Shown one piece after another: positions 16,997-25,867 of a stretch of DNA of 43,397 nt (position 1 is its first letter; the number at the start of each line of letters is the position of its first letter). Under the pieces are notes generated by a model. That model saw only the letters and a list, made by a program, of their open reading frames with translations, ran no database searches and was not told the origin of the DNA. The translations under genes and the position numbers were made by a program. Where the stretch lies: positions 1 through 43,397 of the forward strand of contig JACDBB010000104.1 of assembly GCA_013695145.1 (NCBI GenBank). The letters are read 5' to 3'. This DNA comes from Euzebyales bacterium. Its GTDB lineage: Bacteria > Actinomycetota > Nitriliruptoria > Euzebyales > Egibacteraceae.

Positions 16997-18208
16997 ATGG
17001 CGCCTATGGACGGTGCCGGCTGGAACCTCGTCGACCTCGTCCTGGCGCTGCTCCTGCTGTACGGCCTCGTGCGCGGGTTCAACCAGGGCGCGCTGTCGCA
17101 GGTGGCCGCCTTCGGCGGGGCGGGGCTCGGGCTGTTCGCCGGCGCGAGGTTCGCGCCCACACTCGCGGGTCTGTTCGTGAACGGTCCCGGGCCGTCGCTC
17201 GCGCTCCTCACGCTGATGCTGCTCCTGGCGGCCGTCGGGATCAGCCAGGGCGTCGGGGCGACCATCGGAACGCGATTGGCGCACGCGGTGGCGCGAGCGG
17301 GCGCGGGCGGGCTCGACCGCACCGCCGGGATGGCCGTGGGTGCCGCCGGGCTCGTCGTGGTGGTGTGGCTGTTCGCCTCTGTCCTCGTGCAGGGCCCGTT
17401 GCCGGTCGTCGCCCAGCAGGTGCGCGAGTCGCGGGTGGTGGCGGTCCTGGACCAGGCGCTGCCCCCACCGCCGGACGTCTTCGGCCGCGTTGCGACCTAC
17501 TTGGACCAGCAGGGCTTCCCCCAGGTCGTCGGCGGGATGAACGGGGGCGTCACCGCCCCGCCGGTGCCGCCGACCAGCGACGAGGCGGTCCAGGCGGCGG
17601 CCGACGCGGCCCAGCCGAGCGCCGTGCAGGTGCAGGCGCTGGGGTGCGGTGGCATCTCCTCGGGCAGCGGCTTCGTGACCCAGACGGGGTTCGTGGTCAC
17701 CAACGCGCACGTGGTCGCCGGCGGTGAGCGGCTCCAGGTGCGCGACAGCGAGGGCCAGCACGACGCGGTCACCGTCCTGTTCGACCCGGCGTTGGATCTC
17801 GCTGTGCTGTCCGCGCCGTCCACGGCCGCGGCGCCGCTCGGATGGGTCAGGACGCCGTCGGAGCGGGATACCGAGGGGGCGACCCTCGGATTCCCCGGCG
17901 GCCAGCGGGAGCTGACGGTCAAGCCCGCCACGGTCCGTTCGCGAACCCAGGCGGTCGGCCGTGACATCTACGGGGGCGGCCGGGCTGAGCGGGAGATCCT
18001 GACGCTCGCGGCTGACGTGCGCCAGGGCGACTCCGGCGGCCCGTTCGTCACCAGCGAAGGGCTGGTCGGCGGTGTGGTGTTCGCCGCCAACCCGGCCGAG
18101 CCCGGCAGCGGCTACGCCCTGACCGCCGAGCGGGTCCGCCCCGACATCGCGGCGGCGATCTCCGCCAACTCCGCGGTGGGCACCGGGGACTGTCGCTTCA
18201 GCGGCTGA
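16997..18208 (+). CDS. marP: MarP-type membrane-anchored serine protease (CvpA domain plus trypsin-like domain)
   Basis: A 403-residue protein close in size and layout to mycobacterial MarP, needed for acid and oxidative resistance. The first 135 residues hold four membrane helices of the CvpA/colicin V type (LVDLVLALLLLYGLVRGFNQ). A linker leads to an extracytoplasmic chymotrypsin-fold protease. The triad is His238 (VVTNAHVV), Asp267 (ALDLAVLSAP) and Ser346 (RQGDSGGPF). Cys217 and Cys399 match the two cysteines that form MarP's redox-sensitive disulfide. ATG at 16997 or 17006 are both possible. A strong hairpin follows the gene. Confidence 0.92.
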   Translation: MAPMDGAGWNLVDLVLALLLLYGLVRGFNQGALSQVAAFGGAGLGLFAGARFAPTLAGLFVNGPGPSLALLTLMLLLAAVGISQGVGATIGTRLAHAVARAGAGGLDRTAGMAVGAAGLVVVVWLFASVLVQGPLPVVAQQVRESRVVAVLDQALPPPPDVFGRVATYLDQQGFPQVVGGMNGGVTAPPVPPTSDEAVQAAADAAQPSAVQVQALGCGGISSGSGFVTQTGFVVTNAHVVAGGERLQVRDSEGQHDAVTVLFDPALDLAVLSAPSTAAAPLGWVRTPSERDTEGATLGFPGGQRELTVKPATVRSRTQAVGRDIYGGGRAEREILTLAADVRQGDSGGPFVTSEGLVGGVVFAANPAEPGSGYALTAERVRPDIAAAISANSAVGTGDCRFSG

Positions 18209-18257
18209 CCGCGCACCGCGCGATCCGCCGACCGTGACCGCCGACCGTGACCGCTCG

Positions 18258-18295
18258 TTGAAGGGTTGATCCGCGATACCGGATCAAACGTTCAA
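18258..18295. terminator. 16-bp stem-loop between convergent genes
   Basis: Arms 18258-18273 and 18280-18295 pair at 14 of 16 positions around a six-base loop. The structure lies 50 bases after the marP stop and before the 3' end of the convergent DAHP synthase gene. It is probably a shared terminator, although no clear T-tract follows. Confidence 0.65.
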
Positions 18296-18358
18296 TGAAA
18301 CCTGTGGCGTGGGGTGGGGTGGCTCGCGGCCGGCCGTGCGCGGGAGTGCGGGGGCCGG

Positions 18359-19726
18359 TCAGGCGCGCAGCATCTGGGCCACGCCGAAGGCCAGCTCCAG
18401 CGCCTGCTGGTTGTTGAGCCTCGGATCGCAGGCGGTTTCGTAGCGGTAGGCGAGGTCGAGGTCGGCGATCTCCTGGGCGCCGCCGAGGCACTCGGTGACG
18501 TCCTCGCCGGTCAGCTCGATGTGCACTCCGCCTGGCACCGTCCCCTCGGCGTGGTGCACCGCGAAGAACGTCCGCAGCTCGGCCAGCACGTCGGAGAACC
18601 GTCGCGTCTTGTAGCCGTTGTCCGAGATGAACGTGTTGCCGTGCATCGGATCGCAGGACCACACGACCGGGATGCCGAGATCGCGCACCCCGCGAACGAT
18701 CTCCGGCAGCGCGTCACCGGCCGCCTCGGCGCCCATGCGCGTGATGAACGTCAGACGGCCGGGGACCTGGTCGGGGTTGAGGCGCTTGGCGAGCTCCGCG
18801 GCTTCGTCGACGGTCGTGGTCGGCCCGAGCTTCACGCCGATCGGGTTGCCGACGCCCGACAGGAAGTGGACGTGCGCGCCGTCGGGGTCTCGGGTGCGCT
18901 CACCGATCCACAGCAGGTGCGCGGAGCAGTCGTACCACTCGCCGGTCAGCGAGTCCTCCCGCGTCAGCGCCTGCTCGTAACCGAGCAGCAGGGCCTCGTG
19001 CGACGTCCAGAAGTCGACGGTGTGGAAGGTCGGGTCCCCCGTGACGTCGACGCCGCAGGCGCGCAGGAAGCGCAGCGCGCGGTCGATCTCGTCGGCGACC
19101 GCCGCGTAGCGCTGCCCCTGGGGGCTGGACGCGACGAACTCCTGGTTCCACTGGTGGACGCGGGTCAGGTCAGCGAAGCCGCCGCGGGTGAACGCGCGCA
19201 GCAGGTTGAGGGTGGCGGCCGCCTGGTTGTAGACGCGGACCAGCCGTTGGGGGTCGGGCGTGCGGGCCGCCTCGGTGAAGTCGATGCTGTTGACCGCGTC
19301 ACCCCGGTAGACCGGCAGGGTCACGCCGTCGACCGTCTCGCTGGGCACCGACCGCGGCTTGGCGAACTGCCCGGCGATACGTCCCACCTTGACGACCGGC
19401 AGCTGCGCGCCGTAGGTGAGCACCACCGCCATCTGCAGCAGCACCTTGAGCTTGTCGCGGATCGTGTCGGCGCCGAACGCGGCGAACGTCTCCGCGCAGT
19501 CGCCACCCTGCAGCAGGAACGCTTCCCCGGCCGCGACCTCGGCCAGGCGGGCACGCAGGTCGCGGATCTCCCCGGCGAACACCAGCGGAGGCTGGCGGCG
19601 CAGCTCGGCCTGCGCGCGTTCCACCGCGGACGCGTCCGGCCACGCCGGCTGCTGGCCGGCTGGCAGCGCGCGCCACGACGCCGGCGACCACGGGGGCGGG
19701 GTGAGGGTGGTGGTCATGCCCGCCAT
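18359..19726 (-). CDS. Class II 3-deoxy-7-phosphoheptulonate synthase
   Basis: A 455-residue plant/actinobacterial-type DAHP synthase that condenses phosphoenolpyruvate and erythrose 4-phosphate in the first step of aromatic biosynthesis. Diagnostic stretches are [63 protein letters not shown] and [21 protein letters not shown] at 19726 or the one nine bases downstream (19717) fits; the N-terminus [20 protein letters not shown] is normal. Together with pabB at 37802 the window holds two steps of the chorismate branch, but they are far apart. Allosteric regulation is likely but cannot be seen. Confidence 0.94.
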   Translation of the reverse strand: MAGMTTTLTPPPWSPASWRALPAGQQPAWPDASAVERAQAELRRQPPLVFAGEIRDLRARLAEVAAGEAFLLQGGDCAETFAAFGADTIRDKLKVLLQMAVVLTYGAQLPVVKVGRIAGQFAKPRSVPSETVDGVTLPVYRGDAVNSIDFTEAARTPDPQRLVRVYNQAAATLNLLRAFTRGGFADLTRVHQWNQEFVASSPQGQRYAAVADEIDRALRFLRACGVDVTGDPTFHTVDFWTSHEALLLGYEQALTREDSLTGEWYDCSAHLLWIGERTRDPDGAHVHFLSGVGNPIGVKLGPTTTVDEAAELAKRLNPDQVPGRLTFITRMGAEAAGDALPEIVRGVRDLGIPVVWSCDPMHGNTFISDNGYKTRRFSDVLAELRTFFAVHHAEGTVPGGVHIELTGEDVTECLGGAQEIADLDLAYRYETACDPRLNNQQALELAFGVAQMLRA

Positions 19727-19813
19727 GGTCCCACCGGCCGCGCGGCCGCGCAAAGCGGCGGGGCTAGGCTGGCGCGCCAACGCCCACCGTCGACACAGAA
19801 CAAGGACCTACGG

Positions 19814-20572
19814 ATGAAGTTGGATGGCAGTTCGGCGCTGGTCACCGGCGGCGCGTCGGGACTGGGCAGGGCGACGGCTGAGCACCTGGCGGGTCGCGGC
19901 ATGCGGGTGGTGATCGCCGATCTGTCCGAGCACGGTGAGGCCGCGGCGACCGCCATCGGGGAGCCGACCCGGTTCGTGCCGACCGACGTGACCGATCCGG
20001 GTGCTGTCGAGGGCGCGATCGGCGCAGCCGTCGAGGCGGGCCCCTTGCGTGTGGTCGTCAACTGCGCGGGGATCGGGACGCCGGGCCGCGTGCTGAGCAG
20101 GCGCGGCCCGCTGCCGCTCGAGCGGTTCGCCACGGTGGTCACCGTCAACCTGATCGGCACGTTCAATGTGATTCGCCTCGCCGCCGCGGCGATGGTGGAG
20201 ACCGAGCCCGACGGCGAGGAGCGGGGCGTCATGGTCAGCACAGCCTCGATCGCCGCGTTCGACGGGCAGATCGGCCAGGCGGCGTATGCGGCGTCGAAGG
20301 GAGGGGTCGCCGGCATGACCCTGCCGATCGCCCGCGACCTCGCCGACAAGCTCATCCGGGTCGTCACGATCGCCCCCGGGATCTTCGCCACGCCGATGCT
20401 GGCCGGGCTGCCGCGGGACGCGCAGGACTCCCTGGGGGAGCAGGTGCCCCATCCCCGCCGGCTCGGCCGCCCCGAGGAGTACGCCGCGCTGGTCGGCCAC
20501 GTCATCGACAACCCGATGCTCAACGGCGAGGTCATCCGGCTGGACGGCGCGCTGCGCATGGCTCCCCGCTGA
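19814..20572 (+). CDS. Short-chain dehydrogenase, type II 3-hydroxyacyl-CoA dehydrogenase (HSD10) like
   Basis: A 252-residue Rossmann-fold NAD(P)-dependent oxidoreductase. The cofactor loop is TGGASGLG (residues 11-18), followed by the ADLSE acidic turn that favours [17 protein letters not shown] and the catalytic YAASK. The long matches [40 protein letters not shown] and [13 protein letters not shown] are those of the HSD17B10-like branch acting on 3-hydroxyacyl-CoAs in fatty-acid or branched-chain degradation. AAGGA is placed correctly before the ATG at 19814. It starts opposite the DAHP synthase gene, so both may share the 87-base gap for promoters. Confidence 0.92.
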   Translation: MKLDGSSALVTGGASGLGRATAEHLAGRGMRVVIADLSEHGEAAATAIGEPTRFVPTDVTDPGAVEGAIGAAVEAGPLRVVVNCAGIGTPGRVLSRRGPLPLERFATVVTVNLIGTFNVIRLAAAAMVETEPDGEERGVMVSTASIAAFDGQIGQAAYAASKGGVAGMTLPIARDLADKLIRVVTIAPGIFATPMLAGLPRDAQDSLGEQVPHPRRLGRPEEYAALVGHVIDNPMLNGEVIRLDGALRMAPR

Positions 20573-20603
20573 CCGTCATGAAACGCTGAGCCGGCGGCGG
20601 CGG

Positions 20604-21512
20604 TCACGGCCGGAGCAGGCGCCAGGCGGCGGGTTCGACGGTGTAGGTGCGCGCCCGCAGCGGGTCGGACAGCTCACCATCGGCGTCGTGCATGACCGGG
20701 TCGCCCTTCACGGTCACCGAGCGGCCCTGGGCGGCCAGGACGTCGTCCCGGTCGGTGTGGGTGCCCTGACGCAGCGCGGCGCCGAACGCGAGCCGGGCGC
20801 TGGGGGTGACCCCCGTCGCCACGATGACGTCGAGCAGACCGTCGTCGGGCACCGCCGCGGGGCACAGGGTGGTCCCACCGCCGATGCAGGTCGCGTTACC
20901 GACGCCGACCATCAGCGTCGGCCCCGTGTGCAGGGTCGAGGCGTCGACGGCGATCTCCAGCTCGTAGCCGCCCTCCGCCACACCCGCGATCAGCGCCCCG
21001 ACGGGGTAGGCGAGCGGTCCGAGGCCGCCCTTCAACCCTTCGGAGCGCGCTGCCGCCGCGGCTCCCAGACCGGCGTGGACCGCGTTGACGACGACTCCCC
21101 CGGCGTCGTCGACCAACAGGTCGCAGGCGGCCGGTGACGCGAGGAGCAGCGCTCGCGCGGCCTCTCCCGCCTCCAGCGGCAGCCCCAATCCCCTGGCGAA
21201 GTCGTTGCCGGTGCCCAGCGGCAGCAGGCCGACGGGAACCTCCGGCAGCAGGCCGAGCGACCACAGCCGTCCGACGGCGAGGTGGAGGCTGCCGTCACCG
21301 CCGGCGACGACGAGCGCGCGGTCGTCCAGTCGCCGCAGGACGGCGTCGAGCTCGGAGGCGTTCCGTGGCTTGGCGACCGCCACGTCCGCCCCGTCGCGCA
21401 GGACCGAAAGCGCGGCGTCGACCTGCTCCTGCTCCGCCGAGCCGGCGGCGGGGTTGACCATGACCAGCAGGTCGCGTCGGTACGCGGGGGAGCGAATCCG
21501 GTTGTCCGTCAC
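20604..21512 (-). CDS. Diacylglycerol/sphingosine kinase family lipid kinase
   Basis: A 302-residue member of the DagK/YegS family that phosphorylates a lipid such as diacylglycerol. Visible are the N-terminal VMVNPAAGSAEQEQ, the catalytic nucleotide loop VVAGGDGSLHLAVGRL and the LLPLGTGNDFARGLGLP block. A C-terminal beta-sandwich ends with DPVMHDADGEL. GTG at 21512 has AGGAC upstream. The gene starts ten bases after the pruA stop, so the two are probably co-transcribed. The lipid substrate is unknown. Confidence 0.9.
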   Translation of the reverse strand: MTDNRIRSPAYRRDLLVMVNPAAGSAEQEQVDAALSVLRDGADVAVAKPRNASELDAVLRRLDDRALVVAGGDGSLHLAVGRLWSLGLLPEVPVGLLPLGTGNDFARGLGLPLEAGEAARALLLASPAACDLLVDDAGGVVVNAVHAGLGAAAAARSEGLKGGLGPLAYPVGALIAGVAEGGYELEIAVDASTLHTGPTLMVGVGNATCIGGGTTLCPAAVPDDGLLDVIVATGVTPSARLAFGAALRQGTHTDRDDVLAAQGRSVTVKGDPVMHDADGELSDPLRARTYTVEPAAWRLLRP

Positions 21513-21521
21513 CGCGAGGTC

Positions 21522-23144
21522 CTAGCCCTGATGCGGGTAGCGCCAGTCGGTGGGGGCCGCGAACGTCTCCTTGATGGCGCGGGGGCTCACCCAGCGGACG
21601 ATGTTGAACAGCGATCCGGCCTTGTCGTTCGTGCCGGAGCCGCGGGCGCCGCCGAACGGCTGCTGGCCCACCACCGACCCCGTGGGCCGGTCGTTGACGT
21701 AGATGTTGCCCGCCGCGTTGCGCAGCCGCTCCAGCGCATGGTCGATCACGTAGCGGTCGTCGGCGAAGAGCGCACCGGTCAGGGCGTAGTCGCTGGTGGT
21801 GTCGACCAGGTCGAGCGTCGTATCCCAGTCGGCGTCGTCGTAGACGAACACGGTGAGGATCGGCCCGAACAGCTCACGGACCATCGTCTCCGAGCGTGGG
21901 TCGTCGGTGACCAGCACGGTCGGGTCCACGAACCAGCCGACCGCGTCGTCGGTGCCGCCGCCGACCAGCACCTCAGCTCCGGCGTCACGGGCCGAGGCGA
22001 TCGCGTCGGCGTGCTTGCGGAACGCCCGCTGGTCGATCACCCCACCCGCGAACACCGACAGATCGCCGACGTCGCCCACCTCGATGCCGCTCGCCAGGTC
22101 CGCGATGCCGTCGCGCACCCTTGGCCAGAGGCTCGCCGGGATGTAGGCGCGTGACGCCGCCGAGCACTTCTGTCCCTGGTACTCGAAGGCGCCGCGCCCC
22201 AGCGCGACGACCAGCGGGTCCACCGGCGCGCTCTGGTGGGCCACGACGAAGTCCTTGCCGCCCGACTCGCCGACGATGCGGGGATAGGCGCGGTAGGTGT
22301 CGATGCGCTCGCCGATCATCTTCCAGACGCCGCGCAGCACGGTCGTCGAGCCCGTGAAGTGCAGCCCAGCGAACGCCTGGTGGCGCGTCGCGACGTCCAC
22401 CGCCAGCGCGCCGTCGCCGTGGACGAGGTTGATGACCCCTGGCGGCAGTCCGGCCGCCTCGAGCGCCTGCATGGTGTAGTGCGCCGCCAGCGCCTGCTTC
22501 TCCGACGGCTTCCACACGACGACGTTGCCCATCATCGCCGGCGCGGTCGGGAGGTTCCCCGCGATCGCCGTGAAGTTGAACGGTGTGACCGCCAGGACGA
22601 AACCCTCCAGGGGGCGGTAGTCCATGCGGTTCCACATCCCCGGACCCGAGATCGGCTGCTCGCCGTAGGTCTGCTGCGCGTAGGCGGCGTTGAATCGCAG
22701 GAAGTCGATCAGCTCGCACGCGGCGTCGATCTCCGCCTGCTGCACGGACTTGGACTGGCCGAGGATGGTCGCGGCGTTGATCGTGTCGCGCCAGGGTCCT
22801 GCGATGAGCTCGGCTGCACGCAGGAAGACGGCGACCCGCTCGTACCACGGCAGCGCCGCCCAGTCGCGCGCCGCGGCCAGGGCGGCGTGGATCGCGCGCC
22901 CGATGACCGGTTCGCTGGCGGCGTGCACGTCGGCGAGCACCAGCTCGTGACGGTGGGGCGCCACCTGCGTGAACGTGCTCTGGCCGGAGACCCGCTGGCC
23001 AGCGATGACGTGGTGCGCTTCGAGGCGTTCCTTCTCCATCGCGCGCACGCGCTCGGTGAGCGTCGCCCGCTCGGAGGATCCGGGGGCGTAGCCGCGCACC
23101 GCCTCGTTGATCGGCTCAGGGACTCGGAACTGACCCGTCGTCAT
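21522..23144 (-). CDS. pruA: L-glutamate gamma-semialdehyde dehydrogenase (1-pyrroline-5-carboxylate dehydrogenase)
   Basis: A 540-residue aldehyde dehydrogenase that oxidises the proline-degradation intermediate to glutamate with NAD. It is the single-domain form typical of actinobacteria, not the PutA fusion. The general base glutamate is in IVGESGGKDFVV, the nucleophile cysteine in FEYQGQKCSAASRAY, and the cofactor region around VVWKPSEKQALAAHY. The C-terminal GQQPFGGARGSGTNDKAG is characteristic of this subfamily. No proline dehydrogenase gene is adjacent; a lipid-kinase gene follows instead. Confidence 0.95.
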   Translation of the reverse strand: MTTGQFRVPEPINEAVRGYAPGSSERATLTERVRAMEKERLEAHHVIAGQRVSGQSTFTQVAPHRHELVLADVHAASEPVIGRAIHAALAAARDWAALPWYERVAVFLRAAELIAGPWRDTINAATILGQSKSVQQAEIDAACELIDFLRFNAAYAQQTYGEQPISGPGMWNRMDYRPLEGFVLAVTPFNFTAIAGNLPTAPAMMGNVVVWKPSEKQALAAHYTMQALEAAGLPPGVINLVHGDGALAVDVATRHQAFAGLHFTGSTTVLRGVWKMIGERIDTYRAYPRIVGESGGKDFVVAHQSAPVDPLVVALGRGAFEYQGQKCSAASRAYIPASLWPRVRDGIADLASGIEVGDVGDLSVFAGGVIDQRAFRKHADAIASARDAGAEVLVGGGTDDAVGWFVDPTVLVTDDPRSETMVRELFGPILTVFVYDDADWDTTLDLVDTTSDYALTGALFADDRYVIDHALERLRNAAGNIYVNDRPTGSVVGQQPFGGARGSGTNDKAGSLFNIVRWVSPRAIKETFAAPTDWRYPHQG

Positions 23145-23199
23145 GGCGCCTCCTGTTCAGGCCGTCGGCGGCCAAGCCCGGGCGCGCCTTGCGAGCACC

Positions 23200-23628
23200 C
23201 TACCCCGCGACGGGCGGCGCCAGAACCTGCGCTGAGGCCAGCCCATCGTCCTCGCAGGCTCCGGCGATTCCCATGATCCCCATCTCGGTCGCGCGGGCGA
23301 GGCCGGTCAGGCGCTCGGCGTGCAGCGCGCGCACGGCGGCGGACGTCGCGGCGGGTAGCCGAGGGTCGGGGCCGCGCTGCAGGGTGCCGGCCACGCGGCC
23401 GCAGAAGGCGTACAGCTCGTCCGCGGCGGCCCGCGCCGGGCCGTCGAGGCGAGGCAGCAGCTCCAGCCATTCGCGATGCGCGGCGTCGTGGACGGCCAGC
23501 ACCATGGCCACGGCGGTGGAGTCGTCGGCGCGCTCGAGGCCCCGTCGCAGCCAGGACACCTGGGCGCGAACGAACAGCGCGGCCGCATCCGCGTCATCGT
23601 GGCCGCCCGCTCCGATCATCGCGCGCAT
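23200..23628 (-). CDS. Hypothetical helical protein, 142 residues
   Basis: No family recognised. Alpha-helical, alanine-rich and soluble (AAALFVRAQVSWLRRGLERA, RAAADELYAFCGRVAGTL). ATG at 23628 is preferred because a GGGGGAA stretch stands just upstream; the frame extends to 23697 with a less plausible leader. The gene lies between pruA (same strand, upstream end) and the divergent fpg. It could be a small regulatory or unannotated actinobacterial protein. Confidence 0.55.
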   Translation of the reverse strand: MRAMIGAGGHDDADAAALFVRAQVSWLRRGLERADDSTAVAMVLAVHDAAHREWLELLPRLDGPARAAADELYAFCGRVAGTLQRGPDPRLPAATSAAVRALHAERLTGLARATEMGIMGIAGACEDDGLASAQVLAPPVAG

Positions 23629-23726
23629 GCTCGTTCCCCCTTCCGGCGGCCGACGGCTTGCACGGCCTGTGAGGATCTTCGGCACGTGCGAGACCAAACT
23701 TCACGCGGTCGCGCGATGATGGGGGC

Positions 23727-24545
23727 ATGCCCGAGCTGCCCGAGGTCGAGAGCGTCCGCCGCCAGCTGGGCCCGCGCATGCGCTGCAGGACGATCCGCGC
23801 GGTCACCGTGGACCCGCAGGCTCGCTTCGCGGACGTGGACAGGGCCGTCGGCCACCGGGTCAGCGACGTGGTCCGGCGCGGCAAGTACCTCATCGCCGGC
23901 CTCGACGGCGGACTCGAGCTGGTCATGCACCTCGGCATGACCGGCTCGTTCCGATTCCGAGGGGAGGCGGACGGCTGGGCCCCGGACGCTTACGTGCGGG
24001 CGACCCTCACCCTCGAGGGGGCTGGTGACGGCGCCGTGATGGACTTCCGCGACGTGCGCCGCTTCGGTCGCCTCGCGGTCGTGCCGGCAGGGGACTACCA
24101 CTCGATCGCGACGCTGGCGCGCCTCGGCCCCGAGCCGCTCTCGGACGACTTCGACCCCGACCGGTTCCACGCCGCCCTCACGCGTACGCGCGCGCCGGTC
24201 AAGCCCTTCCTGTTGTCGCAGCGCCCCGTCGCCGGTGTCGGCAACATCTACGCTGACGAGGCGCTCTGGCGGGCGCGCATCAACCCGCATTCCCGACGCG
24301 TCGGCCGCGCCCGAGCCCACGCACTGTGGCTGGCGATCCGCGCCGTGCTGGCCGAAGCCATCGCACGGGAGGGGACGACCTTCCGCGACTATCAGATGGT
24401 CAACGGCGAGTCGGGGCGCAACGCGGCCTTCCTGGTCGCCTACGGGCGGGCTGGTCGCCCGTGCCCGCGGTGCGCCACGCCGCTGTCCAAGGTCGTGCTC
24501 GGTGGCCGTGGCACGACCTACTGCCGCGTCTGCCAGCGGCGCTAG
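23727..24545 (+). CDS. mutM: Formamidopyrimidine-DNA glycosylase (Fpg/MutM family)
   Basis: A 272-residue base-excision repair enzyme that removes oxidised purines and cleaves the abasic site. The N-terminal PELPEVE supplies catalytic Pro2 and Glu3, K53 lies in RRGKYLI, and the helix-two-turn-helix contains GVGNIYADEALWRARI. A complete C-terminal zinc finger (CPRC, 16 residues, CRVC) follows. Actinobacteria carry Nei paralogues; the intact finger and RGKYL argue for Fpg but substrate choice cannot be settled by eye. No partner gene is adjacent. Confidence 0.93.
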   Translation: MPELPEVESVRRQLGPRMRCRTIRAVTVDPQARFADVDRAVGHRVSDVVRRGKYLIAGLDGGLELVMHLGMTGSFRFRGEADGWAPDAYVRATLTLEGAGDGAVMDFRDVRRFGRLAVVPAGDYHSIATLARLGPEPLSDDFDPDRFHAALTRTRAPVKPFLLSQRPVAGVGNIYADEALWRARINPHSRRVGRARAHALWLAIRAVLAEAIAREGTTFRDYQMVNGESGRNAAFLVAYGRAGRPCPRCATPLSKVVLGGRGTTYCRVCQRR

Positions 24546-24763
24546 TGCTCCTTTCGTGGAAGTTCCGTGACGCACAGAGGGCACGACTGCGCGCGGCTCG
24601 CAAGGCGCGGACAGCGCCTCGTACCGGGCCGTACTTGGGCGACGAAGCAACGCGGCGAGCCCCAGCCCGGCCGGCGCTTGAGGCCATGAACGGGCAGGCG
24701 TGGCCGAATGTAGGAGACTTCCGCGGAGGAGCGCTAGTGCTGCCAGTCGTGAGGAGATGAGGC

Positions 24764-25432
24764 GTGAGCGCGGCGAAAACACCGCAGGGCACCGGTGGCT
24801 CCTACGCCGGCTCCTCGCCGCGTGACCTGCTGGCGAACCGGCGGATCATCACGGACACGGTCCTGCCACCGTTGGTGTTCGTCGTGGCCGACGCGTTGGC
24901 GGGTCTGCGGTGGGCGGCCGGCGCGTCCATCGGCCTCGCGGTCATCCTGGTCGCCGGACGACTGCTGCGCCGCCAGCGGCTGCTGTACGCGGTCACCGGG
25001 CTGGGCGGTGCGCTGCTCGGGGTCTCCTTCGCGCTGTGGTCAGGAGGCGCCGAGGCGTACTTCGTCCCCGGGATCGTCTCCAGCGCAGCGCTTGGCGTTG
25101 CCTGCGTCGGCAGCATCCTCGTGCGGCGGCCACTCATCGCGCTGACCAGCGCGGCGATCTACCGCTGGCCGCTCGCGTGGTACTGGCACCCGCGGGTCCG
25201 CCCCGCGTACAGCGAGATCACCTGGGCGTGGGCCGCGCTGTACCTCGCCAAGGCGGCCGTCCAGGCCGTGCTGGTGGAGCAGCGCGCGGTCGGCGTCCTG
25301 GCCGTGGTGCGCATCGCCACCGGCTGGCCGGCGTTCGCGCTGCTGCTCGTCGGCACCTACGCCTACGTGACGTGGCGGCTCGACCGCCTGGGCGCGCCCG
25401 AGGTCGCCGAGTTCCGGGACCTGCGCGCATAG
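24764..25432 (+). CDS. DUF3159 family membrane protein
   Basis: A 222-residue integral membrane protein with about five to six hydrophobic segments. The matching pattern for this actinobacterial family includes the leading LANRRIITDTVLPPLVFVVA, a LVRRPLIALTSAAIYRWPL middle and a terminal TYAYVTWRLDRLG. GTG at 24764 has AGGAGA seven bases upstream. Family function is not known. The 218 bases between the fpg stop and this gene show no RNA gene or coding sequence that I can support. Confidence 0.85.
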   Translation: MSAAKTPQGTGGSYAGSSPRDLLANRRIITDTVLPPLVFVVADALAGLRWAAGASIGLAVILVAGRLLRRQRLLYAVTGLGGALLGVSFALWSGGAEAYFVPGIVSSAALGVACVGSILVRRPLIALTSAAIYRWPLAWYWHPRVRPAYSEITWAWAALYLAKAAVQAVLVEQRAVGVLAVVRIATGWPAFALLLVGTYAYVTWRLDRLGAPEVAEFRDLRA

Positions 25433-25459
25433 GCTGGTCCCCGACCATCCACGGCTTCA

Positions 25460-25867
25460 TCCCACGATCTCAAGGTCGTCACCCGGGTACGCCCCTCCTG
25501 GATCAAGCTCGACCGTGACCTGGTGTCAGCAGGTCATGGGAGCTGGCGCCCCCACCCCGGATGATGAGAATCGCCTGTCGCAGGCTGGTCCGACACTGTG
25601 TCGGAACAGCCACGCATAGCGCAGGAACCTCGACACGGTGTCGACCCTGGGGGCTGGCCCGGGCGCTCAGGGCCATTCACGTGTCAGGGCTCGACCACGA
25701 CGGCGCCCGGCATGCGTTCATCGAGTCCATGGTCCGCTTCGCGCGGCAGATCGGCTCGCGACTGATCGCCGAGGGCATCGAGACCGAAGGCGAGCTGGCG
25801 GCGCTGGCCACGCTCGGGGTGGTGGGGCCGGGCAGGGCTACGCCGCCTCGCGCGCGACGAGGCCGTG
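25460..25867 (+). pseudogene. EAL-domain (c-di-GMP phosphodiesterase) remnant split by a repeat element
   Basis: Two pieces of one EAL domain flank a small repeat element. The first, 25460-25529, reads LKVVTRVRPSWIKLDRDLVS, matching the IKxD motif. The second, from 25681, reads VSGLDHDGARHAFIESMVRF and then SRLIAEGIETEGELAALATL, matching the IAEGVE motif. Joining the two at the repeated GTGTCAG restores the natural ...DRDLVSGLDHD... order. A further frameshift near 25830 separates the terminal QGYAASRATRP. The upstream EAL glutamate region is missing. The gene is inactive as it stands. Confidence 0.8.
25530..25687 (+). repeat. Dispersed palindrome-rich element, copy 2 (full length, inserted in the EAL gene)
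   Basis: About 151 bases lie between GTGTCAG at 25523-25529 and GTGTCAG at 25681-25687. The left part has TGAGAATCGCC at 25565-25575 and a GCCTG/CAGGC mini-hairpin. The middle carries two perfect palindromes, CCGACACTGTGTCGG (25590-25604) and TCGACACGGTGTCGA (25630-25644), centres 40 bp apart. The right end is GGCCATTCAC. The two ends form an imperfect inverted repeat (GAGAATCGCC versus GTGAATGGCC, eight of ten). No protein is encoded. Confidence 0.85.

Noticed and set aside
24546-24763. tRNA or small RNA gene between fpg and the DUF3159 gene
   Set aside because: No cloverleaf arms, T-loop consensus or terminator could be found; only an 11-base GCGCTAGTGCT-like repeat was noticed.
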